Part shown: positions 1 to 8,399 of the stretch, piece by piece
Layout of the letters: each line of letters begins with the position of its first letter
How positions within the stretch are numbered: position 1 is the stretch's first letter
Source of the DNA: Porphyromonadaceae bacterium
GTDB lineage: Bacteria > Bacteroidota > Bacteroidia > Bacteroidales > Dysgonomonadaceae
Direction: 5' to 3'
DNA length: 9,237 nucleotides
Assembly: GCA_003517675.1 (NCBI GenBank)
Contig: DPAC01000101.1
Coordinates: 1-9,237, forward strand
Translations under genes and position numbers: made by a program
The notes under the pieces: generated by a model
Database searches by the model: none
What the model saw: only the letters and a program-made list of their open reading frames with translations
Told to the model about the DNA's origin: nothing

Positions 1-1
1 A

Positions 2-643
2 TATAAACAAACCTGGGCTTTCGCCGTGGGTAAATTCCTGACAGACGGTGTATGGTGGTTCTTGCTGTTCTGGATCCCAGCCTACCTGAAGTCGGTTTAC
101 GGACTGGATTCCACGCAAAGCGCCCCCCACGTCTTCGTGGTATATGCCATCTCCATGATCTCGGTCTTTTCCGCCGGCTATTTCCCGGCCTATTTCATGA
201 ATAAGAAGAAACTAAATCCGTATGACGGACGCATGAGAGCAATGCTCCTTTTTGCTTTCTTCCCGCTGCTGATTCTCCTGGCACAACCCTTAGGCGGAAT
301 ATCCGTATGGATTCCGGTAATCATCATCGGTATTGCAGCAACGGCACACCAGTCGTGGTCGGCAAACATCTTCTCCACCGTGAGCGATATGTTCCCGAAA
401 TATGCCGTGGGAACCATCACCGGCATCGGCGGCATGGCCGGTGGTATTGGCTCTCTGCTCATCAATCAGAGTTCGGGAATGCTGTTCGATTTTACAGCCA
501 ATACCAATATGAAGTTTATGGGATTTGAAGGAATCGATTCGGGTTATTTCATCATCTTCTGCTTCTGTGCTTTTGCCTATCTCCTGGGATGGATCATCAT
601 GAAAGCACTGGTGCCGAAGTATCAGCTGATCACAGATATGTAA
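2..643 (+). CDS. MFS hexuronate transporter, ExuT-like (5'-truncated)
   Basis: This is the C-terminal half of a major facilitator superfamily permease of the anion:cation symporter/ExuT type, expected to import galacturonate or glucuronate across the inner membrane. The reading frame is open from base 2, so the GTG at 26 is an internal valine and not a start; 213 residues are present out of roughly 450-490 usual for the family. Features seen are KQTWAFAVGKFLTDGVWWF at the left edge, a second-half helix pair (FVVYAISMISVFSAGYF), and the conserved stretch around AHQSWSANIFSTVSDMFP followed by the glycine-rich helix TGIGGMAGGIGSLL. The last hydrophobic segment is followed by a short basic tail, KALVPKYQL. 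It is convergent with the mannan operon, so it probably belongs to a separate uronate locus to the left. Family assignment is firm; the exact substrate is inferred. Confidence 0.88.
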   Translation, partial: YKQTWAFAVGKFLTDGVWWFLLFWIPAYLKSVYGLDSTQSAPHVFVVYAISMISVFSAGYFPAYFMNKKKLNPYDGRMRAMLLFAFFPLLILLAQPLGGISVWIPVIIIGIAATAHQSWSANIFSTVSDMFPKYAVGTITGIGGMAGGIGSLLINQSSGMLFDFTANTNMKFMGFEGIDSGYFIIFCFCAFAYLLGWIIMKALVPKYQLITDM

Positions 644-681
644 TAAAATTGATCAAACGACATCCCCCCGGTGGCGGAATC

Positions 682-717
682 AAGTAGGAGGAAGACAAAG
701 TAGTTTTCTTCCTACTT
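682..717. terminator. Hairpin between convergent genes, likely shared terminator
   Basis: Bases 682-696 pair with 703-717 to give a 15 bp stem, including two G-U pairs when read on the plus strand, with a six-base loop at 697-702. It sits 38 bases after the transporter stop and overlaps the last six bases of the epimerase gene. Its place between two converging genes suggests it stops transcription from both sides. No long U run follows on either strand, so classical rho-independent function is not certain. Confidence 0.6.
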
Positions 718-1938
718 TCGTTTTCCCATAGTATTTTCTGGTAATGATTGTTTGATCCGTTCAATCAGCTCCAGGCACATCCGCCCGTTGTGATAGGGAC
801 ACTTCCAGAATCCTGCCTTGTCGTTTACCCGGTCTTTCTCTCCGTCGGGCGAAACCGACCAGAACCATTCACCCACTTCTCTATCAATCAAATGCAGTTT
901 GATGAACTCCCAGCTATTGCAGGCTTTATCGAGGTAATCACTTTTTCCGGAAAGCTGCCAGGCATTGAAGAAGCCGACCACCGCCTCCGCCTGTGGCCAC
1001 CAGTCACACCGTTCGTCACGATGACCACTTGCCCAATCGCGTTCATTGATCAGCCCACCGTGGTCGTTCAGTCCCTCCGCCGCGGCATTGGCGATCCGGA
1101 GCGTGACAGACTGCACCTTGCGGAGCGTCGCCTCGTCGCCCAGCACCCGTGCCGCCTCCTCCAGCAGCCAGGAAGCTTCGATATCGTGCCCGAAGGAGTA
1201 GATGGTCGATTTACAATGCCATTCCTCATCAAAAAAAAGGTTGAGGTGGCCGCTCACCGGATCGATGATTTTTTCCAGGAAGATGCCGATCAGGTTCTTC
1301 AACTGACGTGCAAGGGTGATATCCTTCCATACACGGTAGAGGTTGGTGTAGGCTTCCAGGATGTGAAGGTGCGTGTTCATCGTCTTCTTCTCATTGGCAT
1401 CCTTTTCACTCAGCCGCAGATCCTCCAGCAGCACCCAGTCGCGGCTATAGGCCTCCAGGTAACCGTTCTTCACATTGTCGAAGCTGTGCTGCTCGATGAG
1501 CCGGAACAGCTCTTTGGCCTTGTCGAGGGCCTCCTGATCGCCGCTTGCCCGGTAAAACTCCGTCAGAGCATAGATGAAAAATGCCTGACTGTAAATCTGC
1601 TTCTTGGGGTCGGCAGGAGTGCCGTCGGCATGCAGCATCCAGTAGGTGCCGCCGTACCGGTCATCGAAAAAGTGTGAAAAGATATATGCTTTGACTCGCT
1701 GAGCCTCAGCAAGGTACTTCTCCGACTGCAACCGCAGAGCCGCCGAAGAGAAAGTCCAGAGGATCCGGGCGTGGAGGATTCCCCCCTTTGTGGCATCGGG
1801 CACAAGACGGTTCTCACCGGTTATCCGGCCGTAGTAACCACCCCGTTCGTTGTCCTTCATCCTGTTCATCCAGAAAGGGAGGATATTGCCGGTCAGCTCG
1901 TTATGCAGCTCTTTTTTCAACACATTTGTATCCATCAT
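712..1938 (-). CDS. Cellobiose 2-epimerase (AGE superfamily)
   Basis: This cytoplasmic enzyme interconverts glucose and mannose at the reducing end of beta-1,4-disaccharides. In mannan catabolism it turns mannobiose into mannosyl-beta-1,4-glucose, the substrate of the GH130 enzyme in this operon. The protein is 408 residues, normal for an (alpha/alpha)6-barrel epimerase. Residues matching the essential set known from the Ruminococcus albus enzyme are visible: Arg58 in HARILWTFS, His192 in HLHILEAY, His251, Glu254 and Trp257 in FGHDIEASW, Trp314 and Glu318 in CDWWPQAE, and His383 in KCPYHNGRM. N-acylglucosamine 2-epimerase is the alternative in the same superfamily, but the motifs and the mannan context favour the cellobiose type. 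Two consecutive ATG codons (1938 and 1935) are both possible starts. It is the last gene of the operon, starting 11 bases after the GH94 stop, and its stop lies inside the hairpin at 682-717. Confidence 0.93.
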   Translation of the reverse strand: MMDTNVLKKELHNELTGNILPFWMNRMKDNERGGYYGRITGENRLVPDATKGGILHARILWTFSSAALRLQSEKYLAEAQRVKAYIFSHFFDDRYGGTYWMLHADGTPADPKKQIYSQAFFIYALTEFYRASGDQEALDKAKELFRLIEQHSFDNVKNGYLEAYSRDWVLLEDLRLSEKDANEKKTMNTHLHILEAYTNLYRVWKDITLARQLKNLIGIFLEKIIDPVSGHLNLFFDEEWHCKSTIYSFGHDIEASWLLEEAARVLGDEATLRKVQSVTLRIANAAAEGLNDHGGLINERDWASGHRDERCDWWPQAEAVVGFFNAWQLSGKSDYLDKACNSWEFIKLHLIDREVGEWFWSVSPDGEKDRVNDKAGFWKCPYHNGRMCLELIERIKQSLPENTMGKRK

Positions 1939-1949
1939 TCGATCAATTC

Positions 1950-4385
1950 TCAGAGGGTCACTTCCACCTCACATTCGCTGCCGGCAGGCAGGAGCGGGAC
2001 CACATTGTCTGTAATCGGTTCACCGTTCAGGGTGATGGCTTTCACCCCTTTCATCCTTCTCTCCGGGTTCTTCACGGTGATGTGATAGGTAGAACCGCGG
2101 AACCTGCGTGTCACGCGATAGTGCTCCCATTCCGGGGGAATGCAGGGGTCGATGATCAGACCGTCATAGGAAGGCCGGATACCGAGGATATACTGGGATA
2201 TGGTGTAAAAGTTCCAGGCAGCGGTACCGGTCAGCCATGAGTTCTTGGCTTCACCCGGTCGGAAGGCATCCTTTCCTGCAATCATCTGTGCATAGACATA
2301 GGGTTCCACCTTGTGCAGGTCGCTGATAGCCTCGCTATAGGAGGGACAGATCTTGCGGAAGTATTCCCAGGCACGATCCCCGCGTCCCAGCACCGTCTCC
2401 CCGATAATGATCCAGGGGTTGTTGTGGCAGAAGATACCGGCGTTCTCCTTGTATCCCGGAGGATAGCTTGAGATCTCACCATATTCGATATAGTATTGCG
2501 AATAGGCAGGATTATTGAGAACAATCCCATGCTCGCAATCGAGTCGCTCCTTCACTGCATTGAGTGCCTTCTCGGTCATCCCCTCCTCCAGTCCAATGCC
2601 GGCCATGCTGCACCAGCCGTTGGACTCGATGAAGATCTGACCCTCTTCGTTCTCCTTCGAGCCTATCTTGTTCCCGAAATAGTCGTAGGCACGCAGGAAC
2701 CACTCCCCATCCCAGCCATGCTGCTTAATCGCTTCCACCATTCGATCCACGTGGGTGAGCACCCGTCTGGCCTCTTCGATCTTGCAGAGTCTCCTGCAGA
2801 GCTCCGCGTAATCGCGACCGCAGACCACGAAGAGACCGGCGATCATCAGGCTCTCCGCCTTTGACCCCTCACTCCTGTTCTCGGTGGTTTGGAAGCTCTC
2901 GTTGGGGTCGTCGGAGAAGCAGTTGAGGTTAAGGCAGTCGTTCCAGTCGGCACGCCCGATCAGGGGCAGTCCGTGCGGTCCCCGATTGTTAATCACATGA
3001 TCGAACGAAACGGTCAGGTGGTCGAAAAGCGGCACCTCGGATCCAGGCTCGTTGTCGAACGGCACCGCTGCATCCAGTATCCCGAAGTCGCCCGTCTCCT
3101 TGATGTAGGCTGTTGTCCCGAGGATAAGCCATAGCGGGTCGTCGTTGAAGCCGCCACCAATATCATTGTTTCCTTTTTTTGTTAAGGGCTGGTACTGGTG
3201 ATAACAGGAACCGTCGGGGAACTGTGTGGAAGCGATGTCGATGATCCGCTCGCGGGCGCGTTCAGGGATCTGGTGGACGAAGCCGATCAGGTCTTGGTTA
3301 GAGTCGCGGAAGCCCATCCCGCGGCCTATACCGCTCTCGAAGTAGGAAGCCGAACGGGAGAAGCAGAAGGTGATCATGCACTGGTACTGATTCCAGATGT
3401 TCACCATCCGGTCCAGCTTCTCTTCCTCCGTTTTCACCCGGAAGTTACCCAGCAGCTGATCCCAGTAAGCCCGGAGTGCTGCAAAAGCATTGTCCACCTT
3501 CTCCACGCTGTTGAACCGGGAAATCGTCTCCCTGGCCTTGCTCTTGTTGATGATGCCCTTACTCTCCCATTTCTCTTCCGGCTCGTTCTCTTCATAGCCC
3601 AGCAGGAAGATCAGCTCTCTGCTGTTACCCGGCTCCAGCTCCACTTCCAGGTAGTGAGAGGCGATGGGCGACCAGCCATGTGCCACCGTGTTGCGAGGCT
3701 TTCCTTCCCGCACCGTTTGCGGATCATCGAAGCCGTTGTAAAGGCCAAAAAATGATTCACGGTCGGTGTCGAAGCCCTGAACAGGCTGGTTGACCGAATA
3801 ATAGGCATAGTGGTTGCGACGTTCCCTGTATTCAGTCTTGTGGTAGATCACCGACCCCTCAACCTCCACCTCACCGGTGGAGAAGTTGCGCTGGAAGTTC
3901 TCCATATCAGTGGCCGCATTCCAGAGACACCACTCCACAAAAGAGAAGAGCTGCAGCTTTTTCGTCTCACGGCTGGTGTTGCGCAACGTCACCTTTTGCA
4001 CCTCCGCCCGGGTCTGCAGGGGAACGAAGAAGAGCAGCTCCGCCTCCAGGTTATTCTTCAGTCCAGTGATCCGGGTATAGCCCATCCCGTGGCGGCACTC
4101 GTAGTACTCCAGATCTATCTTGCATGGCTTCCAGCCGGGGCTCCATACGCTCCCTCCCTCCCTGATGTAGAAGTAGCGTCCACCGCTATCCATCGGAATA
4201 TTGTTGTATCGATAGCGTGTCAGTCGACGGAATTTGGCATCCTTGTAAAAGGAATAGCCTCCGGCCGTGTTCGATATCAGGCTGAAAAAATCCTCATTTC
4301 CCAGGTAGTTGATCCAGGGCCAGGGTGTACGTGGATTGGTGATCACATACTCCCGCCGCACATCGTCGAAGAAACCATATTGCAT
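1950..4385 (-). CDS. GH94 phosphorylase, probably cellobiose phosphorylase
   Basis: This is an 811-residue glycoside hydrolase family 94 enzyme, full length for cellobiose phosphorylase. It probably converts cellobiose plus phosphate to alpha-glucose 1-phosphate and glucose in the cytoplasm; there is no signal peptide. The N-terminal beta-sandwich begins with the family-typical [21 protein letters not shown] and contains [14 protein letters not shown]. The (alpha/alpha)6 barrel carries [15 protein letters not shown], the phosphate-site region [11 protein letters not shown], and [12 protein letters not shown] with Asp480 and Asp483; by family knowledge the general acid lies in this DWND motif. 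The start is ATG at 4385, 30 bases after the symporter stop, with AGGA just upstream. A gene of this family is not part of the B. fragilis core mannan operon as I recall it. Cellodextrin, laminaribiose or another beta-glucosyl disaccharide cannot be excluded as the substrate. Confidence 0.9.
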   Translation of the reverse strand: MQYGFFDDVRREYVITNPRTPWPWINYLGNEDFFSLISNTAGGYSFYKDAKFRRLTRYRYNNIPMDSGGRYFYIREGGSVWSPGWKPCKIDLEYYECRHGMGYTRITGLKNNLEAELLFFVPLQTRAEVQKVTLRNTSRETKKLQLFSFVEWCLWNAATDMENFQRNFSTGEVEVEGSVIYHKTEYRERRNHYAYYSVNQPVQGFDTDRESFFGLYNGFDDPQTVREGKPRNTVAHGWSPIASHYLEVELEPGNSRELIFLLGYEENEPEEKWESKGIINKSKARETISRFNSVEKVDNAFAALRAYWDQLLGNFRVKTEEEKLDRMVNIWNQYQCMITFCFSRSASYFESGIGRGMGFRDSNQDLIGFVHQIPERARERIIDIASTQFPDGSCYHQYQPLTKKGNNDIGGGFNDDPLWLILGTTAYIKETGDFGILDAAVPFDNEPGSEVPLFDHLTVSFDHVINNRGPHGLPLIGRADWNDCLNLNCFSDDPNESFQTTENRSEGSKAESLMIAGLFVVCGRDYAELCRRLCKIEEARRVLTHVDRMVEAIKQHGWDGEWFLRAYDYFGNKIGSKENEEGQIFIESNGWCSMAGIGLEEGMTEKALNAVKERLDCEHGIVLNNPAYSQYYIEYGEISSYPPGYKENAGIFCHNNPWIIIGETVLGRGDRAWEYFRKICPSYSEAISDLHKVEPYVYAQMIAGKDAFRPGEAKNSWLTGTAAWNFYTISQYILGIRPSYDGLIIDPCIPPEWEHYRVTRRFRGSTYHITVKNPERRMKGVKAITLNGEPITDNVVPLLPAGSECEVEVTL

Positions 4386-4415
4386 AATCCTGATCTTTTA
4401 AAGTTGCGCAAGCGC

Positions 4416-5840
4416 CTATTTCATTTTTGCTGCTACTCTTTTCTCTTCCAGCAGCTCGTAGTTCTCCTTCACCTTCTTGTCGGAGAGCGGGTAGAAGTAC
4501 ATCCCGATAAATGCCAGCAGACAACAGAACGCCGGAAGCAACGAGATCATGAACTGTTCCCCGCGAATGGTCTCAGCGCTCTGCCGAACCGCATCGGGTA
4601 CATACTTGAAGTAGGCCAACATCCATCCGCTCAACGCAGTACCGATGGCCCATCCCAGCTTCTGCGACATGGAGGAGGATGAGAAGATCAGACCGCTGGC
4701 GCGGCGACCGGTGGCCAGCTCCTGATGGTCAACGATATCGGAGAACATCGACCAGAGCAGGGGCAGTACGTAGCCGGCGAAGATCGAAATGCAGAACTGC
4801 AGGATCAGGATCCAGGTGATGTTATTGGGGATATAAAAGAAAGCGGTACTCAGGATGCCCGCCATCAGGATGGCGATCATGTAGGTCCTCCGCTTACCAA
4901 AACGGGACGAAAGTGAGGGGGCGAGCACCACACCCAGCAGATTGGCCGCCTGCCCCACCAGGAAGTAGATGGTAGTCATATCCCACCCGGTACCGGGCAT
5001 GCGATAGCTTACATGCACATAATCGCGGAAGTAGTAGATGGCCACGCTGTCGCGAATAGCGTTGAAGAGCAGGGCAGCCAGTCCCGTGGCCACCAGGATC
5101 CACCAGGGAGCATTTTTGAACAGGTTCTTCAGATCCTGCTTCACCGATGCGTTCTCCTCGCTCTCGATCTGTTCCACCCTCTCTTTGGTCCATGAGAAGC
5201 AAAGCAGGAACAGTACCACGCAGATCACGCCGATGGCGCCGACACCCATCACCCACCCCACCGGGTTGGTGCTGACCGATGTCTCAGCCACTGTTGTTGC
5301 CACTGCAGCAGTATCTCCGCCGAATTTATCCGCGAAGAAGTCGATCAGCGGTTGTAGCAGCATGAAGGTGACAAAGCTTCCGATGAAGGCAAACGACATG
5401 CGGTAGGAAGAGAGGGTATTCCTGTCGCGGGGATCAGAGGAGATGACCGCCAGCAGTGAGGCGTAGGGTACGTTGATCAGCGTGTAGACCAGCATCATCA
5501 TCGAGTAGGTGATGTAGGCGTAGACCAGCTTGCCTGTCTGCCCGAAGTCAGGCGTGTAGAAGGTGATGACACCCATCACCGCAAAGGGGATTGCGAACCA
5601 GATCAGGTAGGGACGATATTTACCCCAGCGAGTCCTGGTGCGGTCGCTCATGATACCAACCAACAGATCGGTGAGCGAGTCCCAGAGCCGGGCAACCAGA
5701 AACATGGTACCGGCGGCAGCTGCGGTGATACCGAACACGTCGGTATAGAAAAAGAGGGAATACATCCCGAAGATCTTCCAAAACATGGAAGAGGCAGCAT
5801 CGCCTAAACCATAGCCAATTTTTTCCTTTAAGGTGATCAT
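4416..5840 (-). CDS. GPH-family sugar:cation symporter (MelB-like)
   Basis: This is a 474-residue inner-membrane transporter of the glycoside-pentoside-hexuronide:cation symporter family. It is expected to import mannobiose and related disaccharides made by the mannanase. About 12 hydrophobic segments are visible. The N-terminal IGYGLGDAASSMFW and the block RLWDSLTDLLVGIMSDRTRT followed by RWGKYRPYL are hallmarks; Asp54 and Asp58 correspond to the cation-site aspartates Asp55 and Asp59 of MelB. NVPYASL is the conserved segment in helix IV. A non-membrane stretch near residues 170-195 (FADKFGGDTAAVATT region) is longer than in E. coli MelB and is probably a periplasmic loop. The start is ATG at 5840, 41 bases after the GH130 stop, followed by the standard MITLKEKIGYG. 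The substrate is inferred from context: the B. fragilis mannan operon has a transporter in the same place. Confidence 0.92.
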   Translation of the reverse strand: MITLKEKIGYGLGDAASSMFWKIFGMYSLFFYTDVFGITAAAAGTMFLVARLWDSLTDLLVGIMSDRTRTRWGKYRPYLIWFAIPFAVMGVITFYTPDFGQTGKLVYAYITYSMMMLVYTLINVPYASLLAVISSDPRDRNTLSSYRMSFAFIGSFVTFMLLQPLIDFFADKFGGDTAAVATTVAETSVSTNPVGWVMGVGAIGVICVVLFLLCFSWTKERVEQIESEENASVKQDLKNLFKNAPWWILVATGLAALLFNAIRDSVAIYYFRDYVHVSYRMPGTGWDMTTIYFLVGQAANLLGVVLAPSLSSRFGKRRTYMIAILMAGILSTAFFYIPNNITWILILQFCISIFAGYVLPLLWSMFSDIVDHQELATGRRASGLIFSSSSMSQKLGWAIGTALSGWMLAYFKYVPDAVRQSAETIRGEQFMISLLPAFCCLLAFIGMYFYPLSDKKVKENYELLEEKRVAAKMK

Positions 5841-5881
5841 GTTGTCTGTTTTTCATTTTCCAAGTGAAGCACCGCCCGTCG

Positions 5882-7063
5882 TCAATCTATGGTTTTCAGG
5901 ATTGCCAGGTTCCTGTTGACCTGTTTTTTCAGCGTCCTGACCGATGCCCCTGAGGTGAGACCATCTTCCGGGGTGTGCAGGCAGTAATCCACCAGTCGTT
6001 CCACGGTGGTGGTAGCCACGTGCAAACGGGTATCGGAGGAGGCGTAATAGATGTAGAGGGTGCCATCTTCATCGGCGATCCAGCCATTGCTGAAGAGCAC
6101 GTTGGAGACATCTCCCACCCGTTCCTCACCCTCGGGCGCCATAAAATAACCGCCGGGAGCAGCAATCTGCTTCGAGGGATCATCCAGTGAAGTCATATAC
6201 AAATATAATACATATCGCAGACCCGCGGCACATGCTCTTACGCCATGCGCCAGATGGAGCCACCCCTGCGGTGTCTTGATGGGCGCCGGTCCTTCGCCGT
6301 TCTTCACCTCTTTGATAGTGTGATAGTATCGACGGTCGACAATCTTCTCCTCTTTCACCACCGCGTTTGCCATGTCATTGATCAGTGCCCAGCCGATACC
6401 CTGACCGTTACCGGCATCGATGAAACCGTCCTGCGGACGGGTGTAAAGTGCGTACTTGCCATTCACGAACTCGGGATGGAGCACCACATTGCGCTGCTGG
6501 CTGGAGGATATCAGGTCAGGCAGTCGCTCCCAGGAGAGCAGGTCTTTCGTACGGACGATGCCGGCTGCTGCTTTCGCCCGGGAGAGGTCGCCTGCGGGTG
6601 CAGTCTCGTCGTACCGCTCTGCGCAGAAGATACCGTAGATCCATCCATCCTCGTGGGCGGTAAGCCGCATGTCATACATGTTGGTGACGGGATCCTCCGT
6701 CTCGGGGATCTCCACCGGATAGTCCCGGAAACGGAAGTTGTCGACCCCATTGGGGCTCTCGGCGATGGCGAAGAAAGACTTGCGGTCGACGCCCTCCACG
6801 CGTACCATTAGTAGGTAGCGGCCATTCCACTTGATGGCACCGGCATTCATGGTGGCATTCATGCCGATGCGCTCCATCAGCAACGGGTTTGTCGCCTCGT
6901 TGAGGTCGTACCGCCAGTGTAGGGGAGTGTGGGCTGCGGTGAGCACCGGATAGCGGTAGCGTCGGTACCAGCCGTTGCCCCCCTCCAGCGGTTCGTTCTT
7001 CCTGGTGAGGAGAGATTCCTGCTCCTTCATCATCTCTTTGATCTGTTGCTTGGATGACTTCAT
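5882..7063 (-). CDS. 4-O-beta-D-mannosyl-D-glucose phosphorylase (GH130)
   Basis: This cytoplasmic enzyme splits mannosyl-beta-1,4-glucose with phosphate into alpha-mannose 1-phosphate and glucose. The protein has 393 residues if translated from the ATG at 7063. It agrees with the B. fragilis enzyme, as I remember it, through long blocks such as [72 protein letters not shown] and [10 protein letters not shown]. With this start, the catalytic aspartate in [13 protein letters not shown] is Asp131, the same number as in the B. fragilis protein, which supports the start choice. An upstream in-frame ATG at 7201 would add 46 unrelated residues overlapping the GH26 coding region and is unlikely. It begins 16 bases after the GH26 stop behind an AT-rich leader with no clear Shine-Dalgarno. 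Subfamily GH130_1 is inferred from the resemblance. Confidence 0.95.
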   Translation of the reverse strand: MKSSKQQIKEMMKEQESLLTRKNEPLEGGNGWYRRYRYPVLTAAHTPLHWRYDLNEATNPLLMERIGMNATMNAGAIKWNGRYLLMVRVEGVDRKSFFAIAESPNGVDNFRFRDYPVEIPETEDPVTNMYDMRLTAHEDGWIYGIFCAERYDETAPAGDLSRAKAAAGIVRTKDLLSWERLPDLISSSQQRNVVLHPEFVNGKYALYTRPQDGFIDAGNGQGIGWALINDMANAVVKEEKIVDRRYYHTIKEVKNGEGPAPIKTPQGWLHLAHGVRACAAGLRYVLYLYMTSLDDPSKQIAAPGGYFMAPEGEERVGDVSNVLFSNGWIADEDGTLYIYYASSDTRLHVATTTVERLVDYCLHTPEDGLTSGASVRTLKKQVNRNLAILKTID

Positions 7064-7079
7064 TATTGTGGTCTTTATA

Positions 7080-8216
7080 TTATTGGTAGAGGTTGGGTAT
7101 ATCTTTGCAGAACAATGTTTTGGGATGTTGGTGGAATGTGACAAAATCGTCTGCCGAGAGCTGTCCTGGGTAGGGAGCATAGTAGTGGTCGGGCCGCTCA
7201 CGGGCGTTGCGCCACACCATTACATAGCTCACCGGGTAGCGCTCCATCACCGGTAAGAGTACCTCTGTCCACCAGTCGGCAATGGGAATCGCTTCCAGTC
7301 CGGTTTCGGTGAGTGCGATCGGCTTGTCCCGCTTTGCACCCTCCTGCGTCATAAAAGAGAGAATGGTATCGAGTGAGGAGACATATGCCGCAATTCCCTC
7401 CTCGTTGTTGCGATGATAGCCGTCCAATCCAAGTAAATCGACAAAATCGTCACCGGGATAGCGCTCCATATAGATCTCACCGGGTCCCTGCAAGTCTGGT
7501 GAATAAGCATAGAGCAGGTTATCGACACCCGCACGGTCGAAGTGGCTGCGTGTCATTTCCCAGAGGGCAGTGTACTCCTCTGTGCTGCATAGCTCCTTCC
7601 CCCACCAGAACCAGCTGCCTGTATGCTCGTGCCAAGGCCTGAAGAGAACGGGCACCTTGGTCCCATCCGCCGTGGTGAGCGAGTTTAAGAAAACAGAAGC
7701 CTTATCTAACCAGCCAAGGAAAAGATCATGTTTCTCCCCCCGGGGCAGGATGGCGCGCACCACATCGTCGCGGCTCACATCCCAGGTGTCGCCCCCGGTC
7801 AGCGGGTTATCGACATGCCAGCTGACGGTGACCATCCCTCCCCGTTCATACTGGTGGATGATCTCCTTGCGGATGATGGCGAAGGAGACATTGTCGATGT
7901 TCTTCTCGCTCTCGTGTTCAATCTTACCGATGTCGAAGCCCATCACGGCAGGATAGTCGCCAGTGACGCGCTGCACATCGGAGCGGCCGCTGTCACCCTC
8001 CCAGTTAACACCGTAGAGCGGGTCATCCTGGTGGCCAAACATGAAACCGTACGCCGTAATCGCCTTCAGGTTGTGCAACAGTCTCTCGGTCTCCGCAGTA
8101 CGTTGAGGTCGACTCATCTCCTCCTGGTTCGCGGAAGTTTTTTTCGCTCCGCAGTATGTGTCGGTAAACAACAGGGCCATCAGCCACAAACCTGTTATGA
8201 TCGTTCTCTTCTTCAT
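7080..8216 (-). CDS. Secreted GH26 beta-mannanase
   Basis: This glycoside hydrolase family 26 enzyme, 378 residues from the ATG at 8216, hydrolyses beta-1,4-mannan or glucomannan and probably releases mannobiose. The N terminus [17 protein letters not shown] is a basic-plus-hydrophobic signal sequence. Cys22 follows in DTYCGAKK, but a tyrosine precedes it, so a canonical lipobox is not seen and the protein may be periplasmic rather than a lipoprotein. The barrel shows [15 protein letters not shown], then [15 protein letters not shown]. The acid/base Glu197 lies in [15 protein letters not shown] and the nucleophile Glu304 in [11 protein letters not shown]. No carbohydrate-binding module is present. 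An upstream in-frame TTG at 8222 is less likely than the ATG. It heads the mannan operon and corresponds in position to the mannanase of the B. fragilis operon. Exo (mannobiohydrolase) or endo action cannot be decided by eye. Confidence 0.93.
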   Translation of the reverse strand: MKKRTIITGLWLMALLFTDTYCGAKKTSANQEEMSRPQRTAETERLLHNLKAITAYGFMFGHQDDPLYGVNWEGDSGRSDVQRVTGDYPAVMGFDIGKIEHESEKNIDNVSFAIIRKEIIHQYERGGMVTVSWHVDNPLTGGDTWDVSRDDVVRAILPRGEKHDLFLGWLDKASVFLNSLTTADGTKVPVLFRPWHEHTGSWFWWGKELCSTEEYTALWEMTRSHFDRAGVDNLLYAYSPDLQGPGEIYMERYPGDDFVDLLGLDGYHRNNEEGIAAYVSSLDTILSFMTQEGAKRDKPIALTETGLEAIPIADWWTEVLLPVMERYPVSYVMVWRNARERPDHYYAPYPGQLSADDFVTFHQHPKTLFCKDIPNLYQ

Positions 8217-8225
8217 AAGCAACTG

Positions 8226-8399
8226 TTATTTGAAGTAAGGTAATTCATCGCGTGTAAGGACATAGGGTTGTGCCAGGGCATCTTCCCACCAATACCTGAA
8301 ACAAGCGTTGGGAATATTATGCCCTTGATATAATGGAAACTGAAGTCTCCCTCTTATACACATTACGACTTGCTTTCTAAAGTTGATATGCCAAGTTAT
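8226..8399 (-). pseudogene. 3'-end remnant of an unidentified gene
   Basis: A frame open from 8399 down to a TAA at 8226-8228 encodes a convincing protein C terminus: LQFPLYQGHNIPNACFRYWW and then EDALAQPYVLTRDELPYFK. The first ATG in frame (8361-8363) would give only 45 residues; the frame is closed upstream by a TGA at 8400-8402. The residues are rich in aromatics and read like the end of a carbohydrate-active or sugar-binding protein, but I do not recognise the family. The stop lies nine bases before the GH26 ATG, a normal operon spacing, which suggests a full gene once preceded GH26. The part left of about 8340 has base composition like the operon; the part to the right is AT-rich. It could also be a genuine small protein, which I consider less likely. 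Confidence 0.5.
8347..8365. other. Partial match to Tn5/Nextera mosaic end
   Basis: Bases 8351-8363 read CTCTTATACACAT, identical to 13 consecutive bases of the 19-base hyperactive Tn5 mosaic end used in Nextera libraries; over 8347-8365 the match is 15 of 19. The site lies where the sequence changes from operon-like to AT-rich DNA and inside the remnant ORF. The flanking library primer sequence is not recognisable, so this may be coincidence, a Tn5-family end, or a trace of a chimeric read. Confidence 0.35.

Larger units (their letters stand above)
712..8216 (-). other. Mannan/glucomannan disaccharide phosphorolysis operon
   Basis: Five minus-strand genes (GH26, GH130, GPH symporter, GH94, cellobiose 2-epimerase) follow one another with gaps of 16, 41, 30 and 11 bases, no internal terminator seen, and one hairpin after the last gene. 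This is the pattern of a single transcription unit. No regulator, SusC or SusD gene is present in the window, and I found no convincing Bacteroidetes TAnnTTTG promoter in the gap upstream of GH26. The promoter may therefore lie further upstream or have been lost at the composition boundary. Confidence 0.8.

Noticed and set aside
644..711. Possible small gene or RNA in the gap between the convergent genes
   Set aside because: Only the hairpin is visible; the remaining bases are too few and show no start signal or RNA family pattern.
1228..1240. Homopolymer run in the epimerase gene (and a seven-base run at 3174-3180 in GH94) as possible frameshift sites
   Set aside because: Both reading frames continue correctly through the runs with conserved motifs on either side, so no frameshift is present.
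748..1677. 309-codon plus-strand open frame
   Set aside because: It is antisense to the epimerase, whose active-site residues are intact; the frame is a by-product of GC-rich codons and its translation has no recognisable protein character.
3810..4682. 290-codon plus-strand open frame across the GH94/symporter junction
   Set aside because: It runs antisense through two well-supported genes and resembles no family; rejected as a shadow frame.
7064..7201. N-terminal extension of the GH130 reading frame to the ATG at 7201
   Set aside because: The extra 46 residues are low-complexity, overlap the GH26 coding end, and would shift the catalytic Asp away from position 131.
7728..8243. 171-codon plus-strand open frame
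   Set aside because: Antisense to GH26, which has clear catalytic motifs; no protein features seen.
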